From assembly GCA_037043015.1 (NCBI GenBank), contig CM073322.1, positions 18,921,601 to 18,985,600 on the forward strand: a stretch of DNA of 64,000 nucleotides, in the 5' to 3' direction. This document shows, one piece after another, positions 45,936 through 56,815 of the stretch. The stretch comes from Bryum argenteum (taxonomy: Eukaryota > Streptophyta > Bryopsida > Bryales > Bryaceae). Position numbers and translations under genes: made by a program. Numbering within the stretch: position 1 is the stretch's first letter; each line of letters opens with the position of its first letter. The notes beneath the pieces are model-generated. The model was not told where the DNA came from. It worked only from the letters and a program-made list of their open reading frames with translations, and searched no databases.

Positions 45936-46950
45936 TCTCAACCTCTTGTGATGTGCATAATGTTTGGACAGTTTTATTTTTAAATTTTATTCTTTTAAAT
46001 TTTATTTTTTAAAAAATTGCTTTAAAAAAGAAAAAAAATTGATTGTTCTTTATTTTTATTTGGTTTGTTTTTTTATTTTTTAAATTTAGCATAATCCCAA
46101 CCATAATGAAATTTTGATACCATAGAACCATTCTACATGCTCTTTTCAATAGAGAGTATTGTATCACAATAGCAGGTTCATTCATAAGTGATTAAATGTT
46201 AAAAATTAAAAATTACAAGTTACAATAAAGGAACGAAAAGTTGGGAAATTATGTTGTGAAAAGGGTATCCAAAAGCTGAGAAAATATATCCAGAGAATCA
46301 CTTTATTGTGACGAAAGGGTATCCAAAAGTTGATAAATCATATTTAAAAAACAAAAAAAAGAACGAATTTTTAAAAAATAATAATAATAAATAATAATCT
46401 CGGAGACGAACCTTATTGTTTCAAAAAAGTTAAATTATTCGTTCGTTGAGGACCGAATTTGCGATGATGGTACAGTACAGAATGACAAATCGACAATCTC
46501 TAGAACTATATTAGAAACTACCATAAATCTCTTGTATCAAGTTTTTTAGTACAAGGAGGAATTGCAAATAGCTTATAACTCTACAAGAAATTTCAAATGG
46601 GGCGCGTTAAAAAGAATCTTCATTTGCAAACTTCATTTGTTTCATTTGTAAACTTTAGAGAAAAGGGACATTCAGATCTACATTTAATTTTGTAATCTTC
46701 AAAAATTAAAACAAAAAAAAATCTAAAATAACCACATTTTTTCCATAAGCAACAGATAGATAGATAGATAAAAACTCCGGTCCTTTTACAGGGCCGGCGT
46801 GATTAGAGTGTCTGTTTGTCAAGCCAGTGTCACGGACATACACAAGAAGTTTCTAGAAGGTTCTTCTAAAATATTCTCTGAAGATTCCCTAAAAGATTCC
46901 TCGAAGATTCCTTGAAGATTCCCTGTGTCACGGCCACGTACTAGGTAGAC

Positions 46951-47110
46951 AACTTAGGAAGGTTCTAGAAGGTTCTAGAAGCTTCCGGAAACTTCTGGAA
47001 GTTCCTGGAAGTCTCTGGAAGTTTTTGGAAGGTCCTTGAAGTTTCCGGAAGGCCCTGGAAGCTTCTGGAAGGTCTTGGAAGTTCTTGGAAGGTCCTAGAA
47101 GGTCCTAGGT
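46951..47110 (+). promoter_or_regulatory. Heat-shock-element-like array
   Basis: Fifteen consecutive 10-bp units each end in GAA in perfect register. Several units also carry TTC at the partner position (ggTTCtaGAA twice, gcTTCcgGAA, acTTCtgGAA, gtTTCcgGAA, gcTTCtgGAA), giving the alternating GAAnnTTCnn pattern bound by heat shock factor trimers. Upstream (about 46852-46920) are further GAA/TTC pairs (agaagtttctagaaggttc, and gaagattcc repeats). The array ends 35 bp before the TATA box. Confidence 0.75.
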
Positions 47111-47145
47111 TGAGGAAGGTTCTGGAGAACCTTCTTCTTAGCTAG

Positions 47146-47153
47146 TATATATA
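47146..47153 (+). promoter_or_regulatory. TATA box of the solo LTR
   Basis: tatatata sits immediately downstream of the GAA array and about 10 bp before the hairpin, in the position expected for the LTR promoter. Confidence 0.6.
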
Positions 47154-47156
47154 GGA

Positions 47157-47186
47157 GTCGAGGCTGAGGGCAACCTCAGTCTCGAC
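47157..47186 (+). other. GNRA-capped hairpin at LTR transcript start
   Basis: GTCGAGGCTGAGG pairs with CCTCAGTCTCGAC across a GCAA loop (12 of 13 pairs). GCAA is a GNRA tetraloop. It would lie at or just after the 5' end of RNA started from the TATA box at 47146. Confidence 0.65.
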
Positions 47187-47539
47187 AACGCATCTCTTGG
47201 AGCTCTAGCTCATCTCTCTTGTTGTTGTTCGTGTACTCTTTTTGTTAATTCAAGCTCCTGTCAGTTCTTGTTAGTTTCCACATATTCTTATCATCTGTTT
47301 CCGTGTCCCTGACAGCCAGTGTCCTAATGCCCACCGGACAAGAGGACTTTGGTACAAGACTACTTCATAAGCAACATACATAGCATGGGTCTTTTTTGTC
47401 TTCCCTTCACGACTTGTAGATTTTGAAGGACTTGGATTTTGATAAAAAAGAAATTGAAATGAGTACTGCTATCTTGCCACCTTACTTGGTTGTGTGTTTT
47501 GTATTAACTTTTTGCAAACTATGCTATAGCACTATTAGC

Positions 47540-48012
47540 AAATAACACACATTCAAAAATATAAAGCATTAATGGAAACAAAGGAAAGTTGTTCAGATCT
47601 CAACCGTCCAATCTTATAGTACACTCTTCGAAGTTGTTCCTTGTCATCCAAAATGTCACTTACCCACAAAGATTCTCATTAAAATGAGTTGATTGGTAGC
47701 ATTATCACTTCAAAGTGATAATATTGAAACTTTGTGATGGTCGTTGAATGCTAATACATTATGATCTTGCAATATATTACGACTCATGCTGCCGCCTTTT
47801 TTTCCGTCATTGTTGTTATGTCCCGTGAGCATATCATCAAGGGTAGGTCGAACGGGCATTTTATTCACGCAAGACCTACAAGGGTTTGGTGTTCTTATTA
47901 ATTTAAGGACTCATGACTCAAGATTTCATCCACATGATGTACATTATGTGTATTGTAAGATTGAACGGTTGAAAACTACTGTAACTTACCTCTGTTTTCA
48001 TTCATGACACTC
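47540..48012. mobile_element. Fragment related to TTAA element 2
   Basis: Blocks around 47690-47720 (ttggtagcat..cacttcaaagtgataat) and 47900-47970 (gactcatgactcaa.atttcatccacatgatg) match the interior of 36461-37432 in the same orientation. The ends are lost. Confidence 0.5.
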
Positions 48013-49765
48013 TCTAAAGATGAACACAAAGTACCATAAGCAGCCTCAATAAGAGTCCCTTCTACGAGATTGTGAAACCCTATATATCCATCCCTCCACA
48101 CTCATTTCTCGTTATCGTGGGCGAACTTGCATTCTTGTTGCAGTATTCTTAGGCTTCCGTTTCAAGCCTTCTTTTTTGCAGGGAACCCTCGATGTCGAGT
48201 TGCGGCGTGGCTAGGAAATTGCAACATAGTTTGCTTTTAGGGTTTGTGGGGGTCTTACGCAGGTAGCTCGGAAACGAGGATATTTTCCCTAAATGATGGA
48301 CGATGTGCTAACATGCTCGAAAAGAGCCAAGCGAGGAGAGTTATTTGGGAATTAGGGTGTCATGCATTCCCGTGTGTACAATGCTGTGCACTCATGCGCA
48401 GTGATTGAATGGTGGAATATGCTAGAGTGTGAACAGCGAGTGGGCAGTTAGGCAAACATTCCATGTCTGTCATTAACAATCACTTGCCGGAGATTTCTGT
48501 TTTTCATAGAAGCCGTGAGGAGTTTCGACACCAGTCTAATGCCAGTTCTGCTTCTGAGATCTGTGAATGATAAACTGGTTGAAGACTGAGCTTTTTAGAT
48601 TACTGATGTTTGCGGTGATGACAAGAAAATTATGTCAAGCTCAACAGACTTGATATGGGGCCAGAAACTTGGTTTCGCATCCTCTATGATAGTTAACCCG
48701 CTGATCTGAGCAAACAGTTGGAGTTGTGTGTGATGGCTACATTTGTACTCAAGGTGTGCGCTCGTTGATGGGTGTGCGTCCTTTGCCTTGCGGCTGTAGC
48801 TAGAGTGAAGATGGAGCATTAAGGATGAGTACCTGGTATATGGGTGCATCGCTTACCGCGTTTCATATGAAAAGAATGTATATGAAGATAAGAGTAGAGG
48901 TCGAGGTCTTTGATTCTCTGCCTCGTTAGTTAGTCTTCGTAAACGGATGGACTCACTGTGCGAAAGCAGAGCAGGCACGCTCTTTTGGAGCAGTTTGAGC
49001 TTGGTATGTTTAAAACAGGGAACACATTAATTTGAGCGCTATGATGTGAACGCCGTGGGGCTTGATGTGAGGTGCTCCTATGAGTACTGTGCGCAAATCA
49101 TAAAAACGACTTTTCCTTCCACTGAGCGCTTCTGCTGTTTCGAATCAACGTTTTCTCATTGCTTAGGTGTCTGTTGAAAGTGTGGTAGTGGTATGCATGG
49201 TCATCGATTTCTATATGAGCGCTGTGATGTTACCGCCGTGGGGCTTGATGTGAGGTGCTCCTCGGAGTACTGTGGGCAAATCATAAAAACGACTTTTCCT
49301 TCCACTGAGCGCTATGTTAGTGAGTTTATGGTGCGTAATATGTTGCCTCTGGATGATGACGAACTTCTGCTTGACACCGTCGGTGCATGAAGCTGCAAAA
49401 ATACTCTAATTTTTTGCTGACAGAAGCTTTTCGAGGTTTTCTATATAGTCCTTTACGGTCGTAATTTAAAGGCCGAGTTTTTTACCCAAATGGAATTAGT
49501 TGGAAGCAATGCAGTATGCAATGCAGTGAATCTTACAGACAGGGACGGGGAGAGAAAGGAAAAAGAACACCTGGGAACAGTTGACAGATAATTGACGAGC
49601 AGACACTTTTGGACAATACCATCAACGGCGTATTCATACATTACGATGAAGAATTTTGGATATTGTACTGAATTTGGGCATCGTCGACTAAAGTCCTTGA
49701 AACGAAGACAAGTCTGAGGATCATGGGTAGAAATGAGCATAAACAATCGGAATGGACCTCTCGAT
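48013..49765. repeat. Right arm of the large inverted repeat
   Basis: This is the reverse complement of 43965-45935. It is near-identical from 48060 to about 49440 and clearly diverged from there to 49765. It has two rather than three units of the tandem repeat. Its outer edge abuts TGTGACACCCC at 49766, a sequence typical of the 5' end of an LTR. Confidence 0.85.
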
Positions 49766-50390
49766 TGTGACACCCCAAACTTTGATTTAAGCATTTGCAT
49801 GTCGCGCAATGACATGTGGTTTGATCACGGTACCATGGCAACTTTCCGGGAAGTATATGCGACTAGTATCCTGTTGCTGGCCATTCTTGCCTTCTGTGAT
49901 ATGGCCGGTCGACTGACCATGGAGCTGTGTAAGAGATTTGTTGCAACTGCCGTGGAACTTTGTGTTGCGTTCAATGTCAATGTCCAACAGACATGCCTTG
50001 GGAGTGGGAATTCCCATATTCATAGTCCAGATGCAAAAATCCTCAATGTGCTAAGGTAGGAGCTGTGAAAACCGTCCAGCCCCAGAAACCGCACAATAGG
50101 TTCAGGGGTAGGGTCTGTAGAACCGTCCACTTTGGGAACCATCCACTGTTTTTAAGCTCAGACTGACCGGTTTTGGGAACCATCCACTGTTTTTAGCTCC
50201 CACCATGTATACTGAAGGGTTTTAGACAACTCGTATGTCAGTTCGTGAACCTTTTTTAATTTGTTTTGGGACATTCAATCCACTGTTTCCGGAATACAAC
50301 CTTGCAAAAAAGCCAGCACTCTATGTTCGGGTGGTGGGACTCCTACAACTCCAGATTCAATAATTCATAGGAGATTACAGGATTACTCAA
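49766..50390. other. Possible LTR fragment
   Basis: It begins TGTGACACCCCAAACTTTGA, the kind of start seen in many plant LTRs. It includes a duplicated 'ttgggaaccatccactgttttta' near 50132 and 50171. No 3' end, target duplication or coding region was found, so the limits are uncertain. The 108-residue ORF at 49733-50059 has no recognised domain. Confidence 0.3.
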
Positions 50391-51528
50391 AAAATGTTTT
50401 TCTTTCGGGGATGGATTTGCACTAGCTTTGCAGACCATCAAAAAGTAATTAAAATTTTACACCACTATTCCAAGTATGCAAAGCTGAAATTCAGACGATT
50501 TTCACCACTCCTACCTTATCCTCTACGTGCTATTTCTACCGTGTTAGTCAATTGCCGTGAGTTCCACTTGCATTGTCCTCAACAGCAGCATAATGCCATT
50601 TGCTTGAACGATCCCATTTGAGTACTCCAAGATCAATAAGCATAGTTTCGCTTTACAATCTGCTAAAGTGACATGTAGTTCGTATTTACAATACTGGATA
50701 TAGTAGCCGATGAGGATGGTCACCGCATCAATGGGAACATCAATGGGTTTCTTAAATCAGTTGTTATGTCTCGTGGGCATATCATCAAGGGTAGGTGGAA
50801 TGGACATTCTATTAATGCCAACCCCACAAGGGTCTTGTGTTCATATTTATTTTCCTTGACTCAAGCTTCATTGGCATCTTTATGTTAATTGGATATTTCA
50901 AAAAATGTGAGTGAATATTGTGATACTACATGCTTCACAACTAACCAATATTATGATACAAAATGTCAAATATTTCATTCCAAAATTAAATTTAGGTCTT
51001 CTTGAATATTTCTCAATAATCCAAACTCGTTGTAAAACACACCAATTTTCATTCACTTTTCCATTCTCATTCTCATTATTTCTCCAAGGTTGCAAAATGC
51101 AGTGCAATTTTTAGAAGATTGAGATAGTTGAAAAAAATTCACAATACTAAAATCTAGTGTTTTCCGTTGCCAAGCAAAGCCTAAGAGCTGATTAATTTTA
51201 ATTAACATAGCAAGAAGACGAGGGGACGAAGAATGAGGATCACGAGAATGTGTGAAAAGAAGGAGAGAATGGGAAAATGAGGAAACAATGAAACATGGGA
51301 GAGAGAAATCAGGAACAAAGGATGGGAACCGGGGAACAGAAGGCGGGGAAGTAGGAACGGAAGGTAGGGAACTCGGAAGGGGAGGCAAGGAACTAAGAAG
51401 GGAAGGCCGAGAACAAAGAAGGGAAGGCAATAAACTAGGAACGGGAAAATTTGGAAGATAAGTGTGATATTAAAACTGAAAGGATAGATGCATATATATG
51501 TTTGCCTATCCATTAAGTACAGAGCAAG
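50391..51528. other. Intergenic with purine-rich repeat
   Basis: Near 50760-50890 is another fragment of the TTAA element 2 interior. At about 51240-51460 there is a degenerate 'gggaac..gaagg(g/c)(g)ag' purine repeat like those at 5.8-7.8 kb. No gene was recognised. Confidence 0.4.
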
Positions 51529-51842
51529 GTACCACAAGCCTTGACTTGGTGGTCCGGGCTCATGACCTGCAGTGAGGAGGTCATGGGTTCTATTCCCCAT
51601 GCCGGCACGATGCTCACCACTATAGTCCACCCAACTATTATGGGGTCCTTGGACCTTGTTGTATGGATACCGCAAAGCCCTTCGGGGGGGGGGGGGGGTG
51701 TTATGTCAAGTATCTTCAAGGCATTAGTAACTAATTAGAAACTAGTGTAGTTATAGTGTTCACCCTCGAGAGGAGGAAGTAATATTGTTCCACTTTCCCC
51801 TTGTACGGTGGCCATCGAAATATTAGCATTAGCATTAGAAAG
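51529..51842 (+). mobile_element. SINE copy with complete tRNA-like head
   Basis: The head carries an A-box-like 'ttgacttggtggtccggg' and B box ggttctattcc (51587-51597), followed by the family body (ccacccaactatta, ggtccttggaccttgttgta, ctagaaactagtgtagttatagtgt). A run of about 15 G interrupts it at 51684. The tail is replaced by attagcattagcattag. The RNA polymerase III boxes identify it as tRNA-derived. Confidence 0.75.
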
Positions 51843-52020
51843 AACGAACGTGAAGAAAGAACGAGCTCCGTGTCTCCATACAATTTCTGAAGAGCACCAA
51901 ATAAAGAGCTGCCCAACCGCCGGACAGGCACCTTACTTGCGACTAATAAAAATACCAGTGATTTCGAAGGTTGCAAACCTCGTCAGCAGCTCTTTGACAT
52001 CCCCCCGGTGGGGGGTAAGC

Positions 52021-52198
52021 GTTCGTAGCCCCTACCAAGGAGGATGGAGGAGGGGTAATGAGCCCCTAATTTTTTGATGTATAGACATTAAATGCCAAGG
52101 AGTAGGCTTCCAAGAGTAACTTGGGGTTGCAGACCTCAAATTTGAATTCAAAATGATCAAAAACGGCCTCGGGTGCCTCCTTGGTAGCTGCTACGAAC
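52021..52198. mobile_element. Foldback MITE, relative of 26663-26927
   Basis: The terminal inverted repeats are gttcgtagc(c)cctaccaaggagg and its complement ending ctacgaacc. The interior shares 'aattactctnggagcctactccttgg' and 'atttgaattcaaaatgatcaaaaa', reversed, with the 26.7 kb copy. It lies about 450 bp upstream of the GST gene. Confidence 0.65.
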
Positions 52199-52647
52199 CA
52201 TTGCCCCCCGGTGGGCCTCTCCAAATTGTACAGGTTTGTTCCGCTTTTTCGGTCAAAGGCAGCCCACCTCTTTTCAGTATACGGAAGGTCACTGTAGAAA
52301 TCACAATCTCAACAAGAAGAGGACTACATTCATCCAACTTTCTGATGCTGTCTGCATGCAAGCGCTCCACTCACATCATCATGGCCATTCTTCCCTCCCA
52401 CTCACGACAAACTTTGGTTCCGTGAGGTGATGCCACTGTCCCAGCAAGCGGTGAATTGTAATCGTACCCTTTTCTATCCCTGAAGCTAGTTCAATACGTA
52501 ACTGTCGAAGGAAGTATCTATCAAAGTTTTGAATCGAGGAGGTGGATCGTCAACGAATTCGTAACTTGGTTGATTGCTCTTTTCGTTTTCAGGATACAAT
52601 AATTTCCTTGATTTGCAGAGCTTGAAGAACTCGGGCAATTGTGCATC

Positions 52648-54674
52648 ATGGCAACCAGGTAAAGCTTCTCTCCCTGCACCGCTTTTCGATCCCATCGTTT
52701 TGATCGAAGTGATATCGATGGCAACCTGGGTGGTGATTTTTGCAGCTTCGAGAATCGTCCAGGGCTTCTTGATTCCAAGTCCCCAAGTCCTTCAATCTTC
52801 GACGGCACAACCAGGTCAGTGCAAGACCCTGTCAGTGTCGACATTGAACATAATATCATGAAGAGGATTTTTCCATCTCGCCTTTGTGAAACAATCCAAG
52901 ATTCCAGTAGTCGACATTTGGTTTTTGCCTTTTTAGGTGAGTAAATGTTTAATTAACGATGTGTTGGTTGGTTTTGGAATTAAGGTTATATTATAGCTCC
53001 AGGTGCCCTTACGCACAGCGAGTTTGGGCTGCTGTGAAATACAAGGTAAGCAATATTAATATCGAAAGAAATTCAAGCTCGTGAAACCCTAAAACCTGAG
53101 TTTCCAATTTCATCAATTCGGCCATGGACAAACACTATTTATCGGCTCTTATTAAGGTTCGCATTCGATTGGTGCAGGGACTGGATGAAATAGAGTGCTT
53201 GGAGATCAGTCTTGCTGATAAGCCTGTATGGTACAAAGAGAAGGTGTATTCTGCCGCAAAAGTAAGCTACTGCTTTTACAAATTGTACAAACCAATGCTC
53301 ACTCTTTTTGACAAATTCTTGCTCATTTGTGGAGACTTTTTTTGTCTCAGGTTCCAGCTCTGGAGCATAACGGCAAAGTGACAGGGGAGAGCCTGGATCT
53401 GCTTTATTACTTAGATGAACACTTCGGAGGACCCAAACTTGCTCCCACTGTAAGCAATTCCACCACCTTCTCCCTTCAGATTCTCCACTTATCACGTTTT
53501 TACCATGTTTTTTCTCACGCAAATCGTGGAATGCTTTGAACGTGAGCAGGAGGAGAGCAAGAAACAGGCAGCTGATGAGATAATAGGTTATGCGGACACT
53601 TTAACGAAGCTCGGCTTCACAGGATTGAGCATGAAGGATTCAACCCCAAATGAAATTGCTGCAGTTGTAGGTACGTTGCGTTATATCTTCTCAACTCTTT
53701 TATTATTATCGGTCTTCGTGAATGATTTTGATGATGATGATGTTATCTGGTTATTTGCAGCTCCTGCATTCGATTACTTGGAGAAGGCACTGGGAAAGTA
53801 CTCAAGCGAGGGACCGTTCTTTTTGGGCAATCTGGGAATCGTAAGTCAAAATACAAAACTCGTGAAATTCCAGAAATTGCTCTTGCCAAGTAGCACGCTA
53901 ATCCGGTTCATGATTTTGTAATTTTCTCAGCTGATTCAGACATTGATTGGTCAAAAGGAAATGGAAGACATAATCGTTCAAAATAGTTCTAGAAACTGAT
54001 TGTGTATTCTCAACAGGTGGACTTCGTATACGCGCCCTTCGTTGAGCGATTTGAAATTGCCTTCGGTGGGATTAGAAACTACGACATCAAAGCAGGTCGT
54101 CCAAGACTGACAAAATGGATCGAGGTTAATCATGCTCCCTTCACTATAAAGTGCAGTACTTCATTCAAACTCTTTGAAAACGGGATTCACATCATTTATT
54201 GTTGCTGTGAGCAGGCCATGGATAATGTGGAGGCTTATGCAAGCACTAAGGTCGAACGCAGTGTAATCCTCGAATTGTACAAAAAGATGTTGGTAAGAAA
54301 ACACTAACCTTGACACTCTTGCGTTTACTACCATATACAAATAAATTTTGGAGTCAGCTCAGATCTGGATGAACTGATTATTATGTTGATTGAAGATCGA
54401 TCAACATTCGGGATTCAGGATTTGTGCGTTCACAGGGAATCTCCAATGGTTTTTCCTATTTAGATCATACTAGTTCATTGGAGAACCTCACATGTATGGC
54501 TTTCGAACTGCTTAAAATCTAGGAGTAGTTTAATGTAGTAGGTGTATTGTTTTCAGGGACAGATGGTTTGCAATACAAAGTTGGTGTGTGAGAGTTTTGT
54601 TTGGAATTTACTTGCAGGACATGGACTACTTCAAAAGAGTTGGAGTTGTTCAAGATCATAACAAGTCTGGGTAG
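52648..54674 (+). CDS. GSTL: Lambda-class glutathione transferase
   Basis: Lambda GSTs use a catalytic cysteine to form mixed disulfides with glutathione and act in deglutathionylation and reduction of quercetin adducts rather than conjugation. Ten exons: 52648-52658, 52746-52814, 52985-53045, 53178-53261, 53351-53449, 53550-53670, 53761-53840, 54017-54124, 54215-54292 and 54618-54674. All phases agree, giving 768 nt or 255 residues. The first exon is only 11 nt (MAT plus two bases). Exon 2 gives the typical 'SIFDGTTR'. The thioredoxin fold has RC34PYAQRVW, where lambda enzymes have CPxA. 'VPALEHNGKVTGESLDLLYYLDEHF' is the glutathione-binding segment. The helical domain contains 'GPFFLG..VDFVYAPFVERF'. 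No clear transit peptide is present, so it is probably cytosolic. The donor at 54125 (gag/gttaat) is weak. Confidence 0.9.
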
Positions 54675-54791
54675 CTGTCAATCAACTGAGAGCGACTTCA
54701 GTTTACGTTCCTTCCGCTATTCGTGAACATTGTGACGTTTACGTCATGCAAGCCTTGAAATATCCCCCAATTCCATATGACAGTCTCATAA

Positions 54792-55295
54792 GGGCCGATT
54801 TACACCTAGGGGACGGGCCAATTCAGCCCGTTTGAGGGCTGAAATCCTCACTCGTGATTGGCCGAAAGGCAAAAATTAGGCCCAACCCCATTACACCTAG
54901 AGGCCGGGCCAATTTGGTGGCAGAATTTTTTTAATCAAGAAATGCAAGTTCTGACATGGCCCGAGCTCGGTGAATTGGGTGCACCGAGAATGGAAGGCCA
55001 ATTCTTGGCCTTGGGGCCAATGTCAGATTTGTCTAAAAAGACCTTTTTTTTTTTAAAACAATTTTTTTTCACCAAATCAAATCCGTCAGTTTTTTGAGAA
55101 GTGCTGAATTTTTTTGGACTTTATTGAATTGGCCCGGCTTCTTGGCCCGAAGGCCATTACATATGGGAAAATCGGCCCCCATTCTAATCATATTATAATG
55201 AGGACTTGAGGCCGGCCCCAACCCAAAAACGGGCTGAAATTTCAAGCAATTGGCCCCAAGAAAACTTGGCCCGGCCCCTAGGTGTAAATCGGCCC
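54792..55295. mobile_element. Tourist/PIF-Harbinger-like MITE
   Basis: It has long terminal inverted repeats starting GGGCCGATTTACACCTAGGG (more than 30 bp) and a 3-bp target duplication TAA on both sides (54789-54791 and 55296-55298), as expected for PIF/Harbinger. The end sequence is partly repeated inside (ttacacctagaggccggg near 54890). The interior has no ORF of note. It begins 117 bp after the GST stop codon. Confidence 0.8.
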
Positions 55296-55319
55296 TAAGT
55301 GTGTATAGTTAGGCAGCTA

Positions 55320-55365
55320 TAACATGGGCAGCAAGAACATGGGCAGCAAGAACATGGGCAGCCTG
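55320..55365. repeat. 16-bp tandem repeat
   Basis: Three copies of aacatgggcagcaag or a close variant lie just outside the MITE. Confidence 0.75.
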
Positions 55366-55857
55366 GTAATTTTTAGCTTCCTTTTGGGGTCACCAATCTG
55401 GGCTGATATAGCAGAACTGTTTCCACCGTTTTTTTTATTTGTAGTTCTTAGGAGATGAGGTGTCATGCCTCTGCTTGGTTGTTACAGTTGGGTTGGTTGA
55501 GAGAGTATTAAACTGTGGAGTTGATTGCATCAATGTTATAAAAGTGTATTTTATTAATCTCGTTAGCTCATGAAGGTTCTGGAGACTGAAAACGCGCCAT
55601 TTGCTGGTTGGGTAGGCATTTACTTGATAATGAAGTTATGCCAAAATAGAACTAATGATAGAGAAACAACCTGTCGCCACTTTTGTTTAGCTTTTTAGCA
55701 CATTCAACTCAATGTTGATATTTTAATTCGGTGTAAAATGATTGTATTTATTTTTCATCATTTAGTTACGTTAATTCTTTAAGAGATAATTTGTACAAAC
55801 AGGAAGGAGTTTCTAGACGTAAGCATATGAACACGATCTAATAAAAAGGAATCTTAA

Positions 55858-56815
55858 GGCCCTCAAGTTTTTGTCAATTTTTTGAGAGTTACGCGAATTG
55901 CTCATATAAATGGTTTACTTTCAACAATACGAGAAGCAATCAAAAGTAGAATAATTAGATAACATGCCTTTAAATAGCATAAATCCCATACTTGATGAAG
56001 ACATGTTCACAAGCATAATCAACAATGTTAAAACTTAGCAGTCCTCTCAAAACCGTGTTGACAAGATGACAATTGGCTAAAACTTAAAGTTTGAGGAGTG
56101 GAACAATGTAAACTTGCACTTCTCCCAAAACTGTGTGTGTTTGACAAGATGACAATTGGCTAAAACCAATCGACAAGTTTAACAAACGGGACAAACCTCC
56201 CCTTTTCCCATAGAACTTTATGGTACAACACCAAGAGAATCAAATCATGAACACAACAATGTGGTCCAACTCTTGGCTAAAGGCTCAAAACCCATTACAG
56301 ATCAAACTGCATCATACAAAACCAATAAATTAGTTTGGGAATCTTTAACTCCTCAACTTTTTTGTCAAATTTTTGAGAGTTACGTGAATTGCTCACATAA
56401 ATGATTTGATTTCAACAATATCAATACCAATTCAAAGTAGACTAACCTAACATGTTTTAAAATAGCATAAATCCCATACTTGATTAAGACATTTTCCCAA
56501 GCGAAATCAACAATGTTAAACTTCGCAATTCTCTGAAAACCGTATTGACAAGATGACAATTGGCTTAATACCAAAAGTCTATCAAATGGAACAATGTTAA
56601 ACATGCACTACTCTCAAAACTGTGTTGACAAAATGACAATTGGCTAAAACCAACTGACAAGTGACAAACCTTCCCTTTTCTCATACAACTTTATGGTACA
56701 ACACCAAGAGAATCAAATCACGAACACAACAATGTGGTCCAAACACTTGGCTAAAAGGCTTAAAACCCACAAAAGATCAAATCTAAATCATACAAAACCC
56801 ACAAGCAAAAAGACA
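55858..56815. repeat. Tandem duplication, about 476-bp unit
   Basis: Two adjacent diverged copies share many blocks, such as 'agcataaatcccatacttgat', 'gacaagatgacaattggct' and 'actttatggtacaacaccaag' (near 56214 and 56690). They are non-coding. Confidence 0.75.

Larger units (their letters stand above)
46828..47314 (+). mobile_element. Solo LTR with heat-shock-element array
   Basis: This 487-bp LTR begins TGTCACGGACA and ends TGTCCCTGACA (short inverted ends), with a perfect 5-bp target duplication GCCAG at 46823-46827 and 47315-47319. No internal retrotransposon sequence remains, so it is a solo LTR left by recombination. It contains a 10-bp-period GAA array (46951-47110), a TATA box (47146-47153) and a hairpin at the expected transcript start (47157-47186). 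The architecture recalls heat-activated Copia LTRs such as ONSEN, but sequence homology was not tested. Confidence 0.85.
46757..47375 (-). mobile_element. SINE copy split by the solo LTR
   Basis: On the minus strand this is the 3' part of the SINE family (tail gatagatagatagata on the plus strand at 46757; 'aactccggtccttt..ggccggcgtga..tgtctgtttgtcaagccag' then 'tgtcctaatgcccaccggacaagagga..actacttc'). The solo LTR 46828-47314 lies between the two pieces. Removing it and one copy of GCCAG restores a continuous match to the SINE at 61924-62266, which proves the LTR boundaries. Confidence 0.75.

Noticed and set aside
48595..48849. 84-codon ORF identical to one at 45030-45284
   Set aside because: The identity comes from the inverted repeat; the peptide has no domain and no sign of selection for coding.
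49733..50059. 108-codon ORF as a gene
   Set aside because: It straddles the edge of the inverted repeat and a possible LTR start, with no recognised domain.
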